A stretch of DNA of 64,000 nucleotides from Maricaulis sp963975345. Lineage in GTDB: Bacteria; Pseudomonadota; Alphaproteobacteria; Caulobacterales; Maricaulaceae. Shown piece by piece: positions 24,231-34,500 of the stretch (the stretch's first letter is position 1; each line of letters opens with the position of its first letter). The stretch lies in contig NZ_CAXBGE010000011.1 of NCBI RefSeq assembly GCF_963975345.1, positions 62,001 to 126,000 of the forward strand, read 5' to 3'. The notes under the pieces are model-generated. The model had not been told where the DNA came from. It saw nothing but the letters and a program-made list of their open reading frames with translations, and made no database searches. The translations under genes and the position numbers were made by a program.

Positions 24231-25684
24231 GATGGGGCCCCCGCCGGTTTGATCAGTGCACGTGCATCGGCCAGCCAGCTGCGGCAGTCCGAGATATTGA
24301 AGAGCAGGGCGCAGCCGACATAGACAATGCCGCCCGTCATCGCTTGAGCGACAAGCATCAACCATGCCGACTCGATGGCCGGCAGGGCATAGACGGCAGC
24401 CGCCATCACCCCGGTTGCCGCAGCAGCCCGCAACCAGTCATTCCAGGGCAGGGGCAGCGGGAAATGTTTCCGGCCCAGCCAGGCGCAGACGAGCAAGGCG
24501 ATAAAATAGGCGATCACCGTCGCCGCAGCGGCGCCGGCAATCCCGAACATCGGGATGAAGACCAGGTTGAGGCCAAGATTGAGCAGGGCTGCACCGGCCA
24601 TGATGATGGCCATGCTGGCAGTGCGGCGCTTGAGCGTGAAGGCTTCGTGGAAATAATAGGTCATCATCCCCTTCATCAGGCCGGACAAAGCGATCCAGGG
24701 CAGGATGACCGCTGCCTGTTCACGCAGATTCTCGCCAATGATGATCGTGGTCAGCGGCACGGCGACCAGCGCCAGACCGGCGGCGGCGGGAAAGGCGACC
24801 AGGGCCATCAGCCCGGCGGCCCGGCCCGCGACCTCGCGGGCGGCTTCGGCGCCTTTGCTCTCCAGGGCCTTGATCGTCAGTGGCCAGACGGCAGCGCCGA
24901 ACCAGATGAAGATAATGTCGAGCAGGCGATCAGCCAGGCCGTAGCCGGCGGCATACATGCCCACTGCGCCTTGGCCTAGAAAGGCGGCGATCAGGAAGCG
25001 GTCACCGACCGAGAGCAATTCTTCAAACACCAGCGAAGCGGAGACGGGCGCGCCATAGCGGGCATAGACTTGGGCGCGCACGACCTGACGGCGACCCGAG
25101 GCCGCGCGGCGCAGCATCACCGGCAGATCGACGAACAGTGCGACGGCTGCGGCGATGGCCGAACCCATGAAAATGCCGGCGGCACCGAGATCAGTGGTGA
25201 AAATGATACCGACGCCAATCACGAAGCCGAGCATGAGATAGCCCGCCTCGAGCGCGGAAAAGCGGCCGATATCACCGGCGGCCCGATGCGTGACCAGGCC
25301 AATTTGCAACAGGGCCCGCAACACCAGCGCCACGGCGGCGAAGGCGAGGGCGGTCTTCAACCGCATGTCAAAGGGCAGGAAGACCAGCGCCGTGATAATC
25401 AGAACCGCGCCCGCCAGGGCCATCAGCACGAACATGCCATAGGCCGTCGCGAGATGATCGGCGAGGCGGCGACGCGTTTCGGCACGGGCATGGAAGCGCG
25501 CAATCGCCGCCTCCAGCCAAGTGAAGCTCGCCATATGAAACAGGGAGAGCGCGGCCAGAGCGAGCGCGTATTGACCATAGTCATCGGCGGAGAGCAGACG
25601 CGTGAAAATCGCCACGCCGCCGAAGCCGACAATTGCTTGGGTTAGTTGTACGGGAAGATATCCCAGAAGATGCCGTCCAAGCAT
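24227..25684 (-). CDS. Lipid-linked oligosaccharide flippase (Wzx/HfsF-like)
   Basis: A 485-residue polytopic protein of the MATE-like polysaccharide transporter superfamily, with about twelve to fourteen membrane helices. The N-terminus (GGVAIFTRLLSADDYGQYAL) is the usual family start, with a conserved pattern repeated in the second half. It flips the completed lipid-linked repeat across the inner membrane. The ATG at 25684 is preceded by GGAG at proper spacing, so an ATG 72 bases upstream is not used. First gene of the minus-strand four-gene operon; it is divergent from the acyltransferase gene. Confidence 0.88.
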   Translation of the reverse strand: MLGRHLLGYLPVQLTQAIVGFGGVAIFTRLLSADDYGQYALALAALSLFHMASFTWLEAAIARFHARAETRRRLADHLATAYGMFVLMALAGAVLIITALVFLPFDMRLKTALAFAAVALVLRALLQIGLVTHRAAGDIGRFSALEAGYLMLGFVIGVGIIFTTDLGAAGIFMGSAIAAAVALFVDLPVMLRRAASGRRQVVRAQVYARYGAPVSASLVFEELLSVGDRFLIAAFLGQGAVGMYAAGYGLADRLLDIIFIWFGAAVWPLTIKALESKGAEAAREVAGRAAGLMALVAFPAAAGLALVAVPLTTIIIGENLREQAAVILPWIALSGLMKGMMTYYFHEAFTLKRRTASMAIIMAGAALLNLGLNLVFIPMFGIAGAAAATVIAYFIALLVCAWLGRKHFPLPLPWNDWLRAAAATGVMAAAVYALPAIESAWLMLVAQAMTGGIVYVGCALLFNISDCRSWLADARALIKPAGAPS

Positions 25685-25847
25685 GAAACGCTCCACTCGC
25701 CTATAACGCGAAGCTTGCAAGATGAGTGCCGCCCGAAAGGGGATTGTCGCCGCCATCGCAGACGTTCACCCTGCGATAAGGGCTGGTGCGCTATCAAGGC
25801 AGTGGGGACGGCCCGGACGGGCCGGAAATATAAGCGGAATCAAGTCT

Positions 25848-26927
25848 ATGGATGTTGCATCAAAACGGCCCAGTGAGCTGACGGAAGCCGAATCTCAGGC
25901 TTGGCGCGCCTTCGTCGCGGCCGATTCGGCGCTCGCCAGTCCGTATTTTGCGCTGGAATTTGCGCAATGCTGCGAAGAGGCCCGCGATGACACGCGCGTC
26001 CTCATTGTTCGCCGCGCCGGGCAGATCGTCGGATTCCTGCCGCTGCATACTGGCAAACTTGGTTATGCGCGGCCCCTGGCCGGGCCGATGGGCGATGTTC
26101 AGGGTGTGATCGCCGAACCGGGGATCGAGCTGGATCTGCATGAGGTCCTGCGCAAGGCGGGGCTGCCGCTATTTGCCTTCCATGCCGGATTGTCGAGCCA
26201 GACGTCTTTTCTCAACAATGCTGATGAGATCGTCGCGTCCTGGATGCTCGATCTGTCTGAAGGCTATGACGCTTGGGAGGAGCGCCGCCGCCAGGTCGAT
26301 TCCAAGGCGATACGGACCCTGCGTGGCCGCCGCCGCAAACTGGAGGAACTCGACCGCGGTCATCGCTATGTGATGGAGGAGACTAGTCCGGAAGCCTTCG
26401 ACCGGATGATGGAATGGAAGGGGCAGCAATACGCCGCGACCAATGTCTTCAACGTTTTTTCCGTCGCCTGGACCCGCGATCTCCTCAAGGCCGTGCTGCG
26501 CCGCAAGGGTGAGTTTTTCTCTGGCTCCTGTTCCTCGCTCTATGTGGGTGATCAGCTGGTCTCGGTGCATATCGGCATGGAGAGCGACCGGCTGTCGCAC
26601 TACTGGTTCCCGGCTTATCACGCCGACTATGGCCGCTTGAGCGCCGGTGTCCTGTTGTTGACCGAGGCGGCGCGGGCTGCCGCGGCCAAGGGACATGTTG
26701 CGCTCGAACTCGGGCCGGGCGATTTCCAGTTCAAACGCGACCTGTCGAGCTATCAGATTGGTCTGGCCCGCGGCTGTATCGCCAACCCGTCGCTTTTGCG
26801 CGCGACCCGCGATGCTGGCCAGGCCCTGAGCCGTGCGGCCGAGACGGCACCGATTGGTCCGGCCAAGGCATGGCCGGGCAAGCTGATGCGCAAAATTGAC
26901 CGTCTCAGCGGGTTTTACGCGCTATGA
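25848..26927 (+). CDS. FemAB/GNAT-type acyltransferase (BioF2-like domain, HfsK-like)
   Basis: A 359-residue cytoplasmic protein with the double-GNAT arrangement of the Acetyltransf_6 (CelD/FemAB-like) family: SPYFALEFAQ near residue 25 and VLIVRRAGQIVGFLPLH in the first half, then LSHYWFPAYHADYGRLSAGVLLL and ALELGPGDFQFKRDL in the second. Family members acylate sugars or peptidoglycan precursors; in Caulobacter the holdfast protein HfsK is of this type. The start at 25848 is where conservation begins, though no strong ribosome site is seen. It overlaps the GH5-like gene by four bases, so the two are co-translated. Confidence 0.84.
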   Translation: MDVASKRPSELTEAESQAWRAFVAADSALASPYFALEFAQCCEEARDDTRVLIVRRAGQIVGFLPLHTGKLGYARPLAGPMGDVQGVIAEPGIELDLHEVLRKAGLPLFAFHAGLSSQTSFLNNADEIVASWMLDLSEGYDAWEERRRQVDSKAIRTLRGRRRKLEELDRGHRYVMEETSPEAFDRMMEWKGQQYAATNVFNVFSVAWTRDLLKAVLRRKGEFFSGSCSSLYVGDQLVSVHIGMESDRLSHYWFPAYHADYGRLSAGVLLLTEAARAAAAKGHVALELGPGDFQFKRDLSSYQIGLARGCIANPSLLRATRDAGQALSRAAETAPIGPAKAWPGKLMRKIDRLSGFYAL

Positions 26928-28126
26928 CCGGACCCAACCGCCGCTCTGTTCTCGCCGCCGCCGGTCTCGCCTCCATGGGCCTGCCCGGTTGCGCCCGGGC
27001 CCAGACCAGCCGGCTGGAATTATGGAATAACGCCACCGGCCCGCATCTGCGCGGCGCCGTGCTGGCTCAGCGCCGGGTTTTCCCCGAACTCGACGGCAGG
27101 GAGTTTCTCGGCTCTGGTGCGGTGGGCGTGCCGGTGACCGATGCGGCCTTGCGTGAACTGTCTGCCAGCGGCGCCAATCTGGTCGTCTTGTCCCATCCCG
27201 GCACGGTCGCCGAATGGGCACCCTATGAGCCTGATCTGGCGGTCGAGGACCACCTCAATGATCTCGTGCGCCGCTGCGAGCTGGCCGGCCTGTATGTCGT
27301 GATCGGATTTCGTACCGGACCGGGACGCAGCGAGTTCACCTTCCATCGTGAGGATGCCGGCAGCTGGTTTCCCGCCTCAATGATCAATGATGATGTCTGG
27401 ACATCGAGTGAGGCGCATGACGGTTGGGACATGATGTGGCGCCGGACTGCGGAACGCTTCCGCGACCGCGCCAATGTCGCTGGTTATCTGTTGATGGTCG
27501 AGCCGAACGCCAATCAGGCGGCGCCCGGCCCCGATGGCGGTGATCTGGATCAATGGGATCCGGAACTGCTCGCCGAGCAGGTCGCCGGCACACCGGCCGA
27601 CTGGCCGGCGCTGGCACGGCGGCTGGCGGCCGTGATCCGCGAACATGACACCGAGACCCCGATCCTGATCAATCCGGACGGCTTTGGACATAGCAGTTTT
27701 GCCCAGCTGCTGGATTTGAACTCTGCCCCCGGCATCGTGCTGGCGGTGCATGATTACAGTCCGCGCGGCTATACGCATCAAGCACGCAATGCCGGGATTG
27801 ATTTTGAACGCGGCGAAGCGGAATTCATGCCGCCCGATGCAGCGCGCTGGATGATGGGTGAGTTTGGTGTGGCGCGCTGGGCACCGCAGGCGGCGCACTA
27901 TCTACAGCGACGGGCTGTGTCGCTGGAACGGGCCGGTGCCGGCTGGGCCATGTTCCGCTGGGATAGTGGCTGGCGGGTCTATGAAGACCGCGAAAACATG
28001 TTCAACCCGGCCTACGGATCCGATCCCGACGCGGTCAATCCGGTGGCGGATGCTCCTATGCTGGGAACTTTGCGCGATCTGTGGGGACGCAACCGGCTGC
28101 GGCCGTCGTCACTGCTGCGCCGCTAG
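26924..28126 (+). CDS. Exported GH5-like glycoside hydrolase in the polysaccharide cluster
   Basis: A 400-residue protein with a Tat-like signal: RR at 6-7 in NRRSVLAAAGLASMGLPGC, with a possible lipobox cysteine C23. The body fits a (beta/alpha)8 GH-A barrel: the acid/base glutamate is probably E193 in GYLLMVEPNANQ and the nucleophile E313 in WMMGEFGVARWA, with HDYSP (276-280) between. The Asn that normally precedes the acid/base Glu is Val here, so activity or family assignment is less sure. It overlaps the acyltransferase gene (ATGA) and shares a CTAG stop with the convergent initiating transferase, so it is part of the cluster. It may trim or remodel the exported polymer. Confidence 0.78.
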   Translation: MTGPNRRSVLAAAGLASMGLPGCARAQTSRLELWNNATGPHLRGAVLAQRRVFPELDGREFLGSGAVGVPVTDAALRELSASGANLVVLSHPGTVAEWAPYEPDLAVEDHLNDLVRRCELAGLYVVIGFRTGPGRSEFTFHREDAGSWFPASMINDDVWTSSEAHDGWDMMWRRTAERFRDRANVAGYLLMVEPNANQAAPGPDGGDLDQWDPELLAEQVAGTPADWPALARRLAAVIREHDTETPILINPDGFGHSSFAQLLDLNSAPGIVLAVHDYSPRGYTHQARNAGIDFERGEAEFMPPDAARWMMGEFGVARWAPQAAHYLQRRAVSLERAGAGWAMFRWDSGWRVYEDRENMFNPAYGSDPDAVNPVADAPMLGTLRDLWGRNRLRPSSLLRR

Positions 28127-29655
28127 CGGATATTCAGCTTGTCGCCGAGCAGGGCAGGCAGGGTGCGCAGCATGATCACCAGATCGAACCAGAAATTGGC
28201 GCGCGCGATATAATCGACATCCCATTTGATGCGTTCGCGGGCGGCTTCGGGCGAATGTAGCGGACCGCGTGAGCCATTAATCTGGGCCCAGCCGGTAATG
28301 CCGGGTTTGACGCGATGGCGGTGAGCATATTCGGCCACCAGTTTGGAAGTTTCGGTGCCGCCCGTGCGCATCCCCGGCGCATGCGGGCGCGGACCGACCA
28401 GCGACATCTCGCCGCCGAGCACATTCCACAATTGTGGCAATTCATCCAAGCTGGTACGGCGCAAAAAGCCACCCAGTCGCGTGACGCGCGGATCGTCAAA
28501 CTCGACCTGGCGCACAGTCTGCGTGTCCCGCTCGATCGAGTGCCGCATCGAGCGGAATTTATAGACGGTGATCATGCGCCCGTTAAAGCCTTCGCGCTTC
28601 TGGCGGAAAATGGCCGGCCCGCGGCTTTCCAGCCGGACCGCCAAGCCGATCACCAACATGATCGGCAACAGGCCGATCAACATGATCGAAGCGAAGATCA
28701 TATCCTGCAAGCGCTTGGCAATCAGATGGCCGATGCGTTCCTCAAAACCGCTCATCCGTGCTGCCTGTACCCCGACCACGTCTTCCAGACTGGTCGTGTC
28801 GGGATCGAAATGATCCAAATCGAGCAGAAGGCAGACCGGTTGTGGCAGGGCGCGCAGCTTGGATAAGAGGATGCGAACCCGCGCTTCTGCCTTCGGCGTC
28901 ACGGTCAAAACGATGCGGTCGACATCGGGCAAAGTACCCCAATTGAACAGATCATCGGTATCGCCCAGATAGGGCGCCCCGGCGAGCTGTGACGGGCTGC
29001 GCGCCTTGCGGTCGTCGAAAATGCCGACGACATTGACGGTGCCCGAGCCCTTGTTGGCGGCGATCAGCTTGCGTGCATTGACCGTCGCACCCACCAACAC
29101 GACATTGCGCGCGAGCCGGCCAGCCTTGGCCCAATGCTCGATAAACCCGGCATAGATGATGTGCAGCAGCGTCACCGCAGACGTCGCCGTGATTGCGAAG
29201 CCGGCGATTAGATCGACCGTGCGTGGGGCTGTCAGATGCGCCAGCGCGAGAATCGCCGCGCCGCTCAATCCGACCGCGATGAAGGCGGTCAGCACGCGGT
29301 AAATCACGATCCCGCGTGGATCGATCTTGTAGAGGCCGAATAAAATCAGTAGCGCCGGCGTCAGAATGGCGAAGGCGGCCAGCGGCAGCAATTCGCCGGC
29401 TGGCACCTGGTTGACCGCGCCGCCGGCGACCGCGAAGGCGCCCGCCGTGCTGATGATGGCAATGGCGAGGACGTCGATGGTCTGCAGCAAATGACCGAGC
29501 GCCTTGCGATTGACGCGGTGTTGCGGTGCTCGGGCCTGCGCTCGCATGTGGGCGCGGGTGAGAGCGGCCGCATCAGCCATGACCGGCCGGACACCGTCGG
29601 TCATGTCGTTGGCTGGGCCGCTTTGCGGCTGACGTCGTGAGTTGGAGTATTCCAA
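28123..29655 (-). CDS. Undecaprenyl-phosphate sugar phosphotransferase, initiating enzyme (WbaP/HfsE-like)
   Basis: A polyprenyl-phosphate glycosyl-1-phosphate transferase of about 510 residues. Four N-terminal membrane helices (roughly 50-165) lead to a CoA-binding-like domain (NVVLVGATVNARKLIAANKG) and then the catalytic half with IFRQKREGFNGRMITVYKFR, the SLDELPQLWNVLGGEMSLVG signature and GPRPH. It links the first sugar phosphate to undecaprenyl phosphate and so starts repeat-unit synthesis. Start uncertain: the TTG at 29655 has GAGAGG seven bases before it; a TTG at 29682 and an ATG at 29604 are alternatives. It converges on the GH5-like gene. Confidence 0.88.
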   Translation of the reverse strand: MEYSNSRRQPQSGPANDMTDGVRPVMADAAALTRAHMRAQARAPQHRVNRKALGHLLQTIDVLAIAIISTAGAFAVAGGAVNQVPAGELLPLAAFAILTPALLILFGLYKIDPRGIVIYRVLTAFIAVGLSGAAILALAHLTAPRTVDLIAGFAITATSAVTLLHIIYAGFIEHWAKAGRLARNVVLVGATVNARKLIAANKGSGTVNVVGIFDDRKARSPSQLAGAPYLGDTDDLFNWGTLPDVDRIVLTVTPKAEARVRILLSKLRALPQPVCLLLDLDHFDPDTTSLEDVVGVQAARMSGFEERIGHLIAKRLQDMIFASIMLIGLLPIMLVIGLAVRLESRGPAIFRQKREGFNGRMITVYKFRSMRHSIERDTQTVRQVEFDDPRVTRLGGFLRRTSLDELPQLWNVLGGEMSLVGPRPHAPGMRTGGTETSKLVAEYAHRHRVKPGITGWAQINGSRGPLHSPEAARERIKWDVDYIARANFWFDLVIMLRTLPALLGDKLNIR

Positions 29656-29844
29656 GGCCAAACCTCTCTTCGAAGCCGTCAAGCTAGCGCAATGAACACA
29701 ATATTCCGTTGAGAAGCGTGGTTAGCGAAATCTTGACGCGGCGCGGTCCAGACAAAATCGGGGCTGGTGTTTTGCTGCGGCGCAGCATAAAAGCCCCGAC
29801 TGGCCTGCGCGCGACGGCGCGCCGACACCGAATGGATATATCTG

Positions 29845-31455
29845 ATGAACCAATCTCCCCTTGCCGTGTTTGCGGAACGCGTCGCCGCAACTGTCCTCAA
29901 TCGCGGCGATGGGCCGGAGCTGAGCCCGACACGGATCCGGGTTGAGCTTCTGGCCGGTTTGACGGTTGCCCTTGCGCTGGTGCCCGAAGCGGTGGCCTTC
30001 GCCTTCGTCGCCGGTGTGCCGCCGCTGGCCGGTCTGTATGCCGCTTTCATCGTCGGCCTCATCACGGCCGTTTTCGGCGGACGTCCGGGGATGATCTCCG
30101 GTGCGACTGGCGCGCTGGCGGTGGTCATCGTGCATCTGGTCTCGACGCACGGCATCGAATACCTGTTCGCCACCGTCGTGTTGATGGGGATTATCCAGGT
30201 TACCGCCGGTGTGTTGCGGCTGGGAAAATTCATCCGCATGGTGCCGCATCCGGTGATGCTCGGCTTCGTCAACGGCTTGGCCATCGTGATTTTCCTGGCT
30301 CAGCTCGACCAGTTCAAGATCGTCAACGAGACCGGCGAGCATGTCTGGATGACCGGCATGCCGCTCATGCTGACGCTGGGCCTCGTCATACTCACGATGT
30401 GCATCATCCAGTTCTGGCCGAAAATTTCCAAATCCATCCCGGCCCCACTTGTGGCAATCGGCATCGTCGCCGCGCTGGTGATTGGTTTCAACATCCCCGT
30501 CTCGCGCGTCGGTGATCTCGCCTCGATCGCCGGCGGCCTGCCGCAGTTTCACATCCCGGCCATGCCGTTCAATCTGGAATCGCTCGAAATTATCCTACCC
30601 TATGCCTTCATCCTTGCGGCAATCGGCCTGATCGAGAGCCTGCTGACGCTCAACCTGGTCGGCGAAATCACCGGTCAGCGTGGCGGGGCCTCGCGTGAAT
30701 GTGTCGCCCAGGGCGCGGCCAATATCGTCACCGGCTTTTTCGGCGGCATGGGTGGTTGCGCCATGATCGGCCAGTCGATGATCAATGTGAAATCGGGCGG
30801 ACGCCTGCGTATGTCCGGCATTTCGGCGGCGCTGTTCCTGCTGGCCTTCATCCTGTTCGGTTCCGGTCTGATTGAACAGATCCCGCTCGCCGCCCTGGTC
30901 GGCGTCATGTTCATGGTTGTGATCGGAACCTTTGCCTGGCAGAGCATTCTCGTGCTGCGCCGTATCCCGCGCAATGACGCCTTCATCATCCTGCTGGTTA
31001 CCGGCGTGACGGTGTATAGTGATCTCGCCGTCGCGGTGATCGTCGGCGTGATCGTTTCGGCGCTGTTCTACGCCTGGAACGCGGCGTCGCGCATCCATGC
31101 CCGCACCGAGACCAATGAAGCGGGCGCCCGGGTCTACAAGGTCGAGGGACCGCTCTTCTTCGGCTCTGCGACCGGCTTCATGGAATTGTTCGACATCGCG
31201 GGCGACCCGCAGCGTGTAATCGTCGATTTCAACGAATCGCGCATTGTCGACCAGTCGGCACTGCAGGCGATCGAGGATCTGGCGGCCAAGTATGACGCCG
31301 CCGGCAAACAGCTGGAATTGCGCCATCTAAGCCATGATTGCCACCAGCTCCTCACCCGCGCCGGCCAGCTGATGGTCGATGCTGATGATGACCCGGAATA
31401 TGCGCTGGCGGTTGATTATCAGGTTCGTCTCGGTCGCATGGGTGGCGCTCACTAG
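29845..31455 (+). CDS. SulP family inorganic anion transporter with STAS domain
   Basis: A 536-residue inner-membrane carrier. The N-terminal 14-helix SulP core includes LTVALALVPEAVAFAFVAGVPP, the family's first signature, and GGMGGCAMIGQSMINVKSG in the middle. A cytoplasmic STAS domain covers about residues 430-530 (VDFNESRIVDQSALQAIEDL). SulP proteins carry sulfate, bicarbonate, dicarboxylates or molybdate, often with sodium or protons. An alpha-carbonic anhydrase gene lies about 6 kb away, so bicarbonate is one option, but nothing here proves it. It stands alone, with divergent or separate neighbours. Confidence 0.9.
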   Translation: MNQSPLAVFAERVAATVLNRGDGPELSPTRIRVELLAGLTVALALVPEAVAFAFVAGVPPLAGLYAAFIVGLITAVFGGRPGMISGATGALAVVIVHLVSTHGIEYLFATVVLMGIIQVTAGVLRLGKFIRMVPHPVMLGFVNGLAIVIFLAQLDQFKIVNETGEHVWMTGMPLMLTLGLVILTMCIIQFWPKISKSIPAPLVAIGIVAALVIGFNIPVSRVGDLASIAGGLPQFHIPAMPFNLESLEIILPYAFILAAIGLIESLLTLNLVGEITGQRGGASRECVAQGAANIVTGFFGGMGGCAMIGQSMINVKSGGRLRMSGISAALFLLAFILFGSGLIEQIPLAALVGVMFMVVIGTFAWQSILVLRRIPRNDAFIILLVTGVTVYSDLAVAVIVGVIVSALFYAWNAASRIHARTETNEAGARVYKVEGPLFFGSATGFMELFDIAGDPQRVIVDFNESRIVDQSALQAIEDLAAKYDAAGKQLELRHLSHDCHQLLTRAGQLMVDADDDPEYALAVDYQVRLGRMGGAH

Positions 31456-31571
31456 CGAGCGGACACTCGGTCTTTCTCGGTTTCTGCCCGTGTTACAGAA
31501 CCGTTAGTTTGTCGCTTTGGTGCGGGCGCTCTAGTCTCCCCCTTGATCTTTGGACTCTTTGGGGGGGCAAA

Positions 31572-34500
31572 ATGACCCGATACCTGCTGGCACTCGCTGC
31601 ATCGACCATTCTGTGTACATCGCCTGGCCTGGCCTGGCAGGACGCCGAGGCGGCGGACGACGCGGCCTCCGCCGATTGGGATGTCGCCAATCCCGGGCTT
31701 GAGATGCGCCAGGTGCCGCTCAATGTCACCGAAGGCACCTGGATGAGCCTCGATGTCAGCCCGGACGGGCAGACCATCGCCTTCGATCTGCTCGGTGATA
31801 TCTACACCATTCCGGTGACCGGCGGCGAAGCGACCAATATCGCCTCCGGCATGCCGTGGGAAATCCAGCCGCGCTTCTCGCCCGATGGCAGCCGTATCGC
31901 CTTCACCTCGGATCGCGGGGGCGGCGATAATATCTGGACCATGAATGCTGATGGCTCCAATGCCGCCGCGCTGACGCATGAAACGTTCCGCCTGCTCAAT
32001 AACCCGACCTGGAGCGCGGATGGCCGCTATATCGCGGCGCGCAAGCATTACACGACCCAGCGCTCGGCCGGTGTCGGCGAAATCTGGATGTATCACGTGC
32101 TCGGCGGCGACGGCGTGCGCCTCGTCGACCGGCCCAACGAGAACTTCCAGAAAGAGCTCGGCGAGCCGATGTTTTCGCCCGATGGGCGCTATGTCTATTA
32201 CACGATGAACACGACGCCGGGTAACAGCTTCGTCTATGCCCAGGATTCCAACGGCGATATCTTCGATATCCTGCGCTATGACATGGAGACCGGCGAGACC
32301 TCGACGGCGGTTGACGGGGCTGGCGGCGCGGTGCGCCCGACGCCATCACCGGACGGGCGCTACATGGCCTTCGTGCGCCGTGAGCGCATCCAGTCGACGC
32401 TTTACATCAAGGATCTGCACAGCGGCGAGGAACGCCGTCTGGTCGGCAATCTCGATCAGGACATGCAAGAAACCTGGGGCGTTACCGGCATGTATCCGAA
32501 TATGGACTGGATGCCTGACAGCCAATCAATCGTCTATTGGGCCGGCGGCCATATCCACCGCGTCGATCTGGCCACCGGTACGATCAGCGACATTCCATTC
32601 TCCGTCAACGACACCCGCGATATCGTTGATCCACCCCGGCCCGAGGTTGAGGTCGCTCCGACGACGTTTGAAACCCGCATGCCGCGCTTTGCCACCGCCT
32701 CACCGGACGGCAGCCAGATCGTGTTTGAAAGCCTGGGCCAATTGTGGGTTCGCAATGCGTCGGGTGACGCGGCTCCACGCCGTCTGACCGGCAATAATGG
32801 TGATCGCCGCGAGCTCTTTCCGACCTGGTCGGCCGATGGCCGCACCATCGCCTTCGTGACCTGGGATGACCAGACGCTCGGCTCGATCCGCACGATCTCG
32901 GCGCGCGGAGGCCGCGAGACCGTGGTCACCTCCGAGCCGGGCCATTACCGCCGGCCACGCTTCTCGCCCGATGGCTCGACCATCGTGTTCGAAAAGGGCA
33001 CGGGCGGTTATCTGACCGCTCCGGAATGGTCGGAAGCGCCGGGCATCTACACCATCCCTGCGCGTGGTGGCGCGATGTCGCTGGTGACCGAGGACGGCGA
33101 AAATCCGCAATTTGCCAACCGCAATGACCGCGTCTTTGTCACCCGCGGCGGTGACGGCACCTCGCTCGTTTCAATGGATCTGAATGGCACCAATGAGCGC
33201 GTTCATGCCACCGGCGAACTGGTGACTGAATACGAAGTCTCGCCAGCGGGCGATCATGTCGCCTACCGCCAGAATTACGATGTCTTCGTCAGCCCGCTTC
33301 TACCCGGTCCGCAATCGGTCGGTGAGAGCCGCACCAGCGGCGCCTTGCCAACAACGGAGCTGTCGGGCAATGGCGGCACTTATTTCCATTGGAGTGATGG
33401 CGGCCAGCAGGTCAATTGGAGTATGGGGCCGGTCTTCTACTCGGCCCGGATCGAGGATTTCCGTCCCGATCCGAATGCTGAAGACGGTGAGGGCTATACC
33501 CCGCCGACCGAAGGCGTCAATCTGTCGATGACGGTCACGGCCGACCACCCAACCGGGCTCACAGCCCTGGTTGGTGCGCGTATCATCACCATGGCAGATG
33601 ATGATGGCGGCGTGATCGAGAACGGCACCATACTGATCGACGGCAATCGCATCACGGCGGTTGGCGCCGATCTCGAGGTGCCGGAAGGCGCCCGTGTGGT
33701 TGATGTCTCCGGGCATACGATTACGCCGGGCTTCATCGATTCCCACGCCCATGGACCGGAAGGCACAGACGATATCATTCCCGAGCAGAACTGGTCTGAT
33801 ATCGCCCATCTCGCCTTCGGGGTCACGACGGTCCACAACCCGTCGAGCCAGGCCAGCCATATCTTTGCCGCGAGCGAATACGAGCGGGCCGGCCGACTGC
33901 TTGCGCCGCGGATCTATTCCAGCGGTGAGATCGTCTATGGCGCCCGCGCGCCATCGGTCTATGCCGAAATCAACAGTCTCGATGATGCCGAACAGCATGT
34001 GTTCCGCCTGGCGGCGCAAGGCGCCCTTTCGATCAAGAATTATAACCAGCCCCGCCGTGACCAGCGTCAGCAGGTCGTCGCCGCCGCGATGGAAGCGGAC
34101 CTGCTCGTCGTGCCGGAGGGCGGCTCCAATTATCATATGGATATGTCGCTGATCGCCGACGGCAATTCCTCACTGGAACACAATCTGCCGGTCTCGATGA
34201 TCTATGAGGACGTGCTCAGCCTGTATTCCCAGACCCATGTCACCTATTCGCCAACCCTGGTCGTCTCCTATGGCGGTCTCGCTGGTGATCCGTATTGGCG
34301 CCAGGCGACGGATGTCTGGCTACACCCGATCCTGTCGCGGCACGTGCCGCCCTCCATGCTGGCGGCCAGTTCGGTCCGCCGCACCACGGCGCCGGAATCG
34401 GATTTCGTTGATGATGATAATGGCCGAGTCGCGCATCTCTTGATGCAACGTGGTGTCGATGTCGTCATCGGCGGTCATGGCCAGGAAGAAGGCCTCGCGG

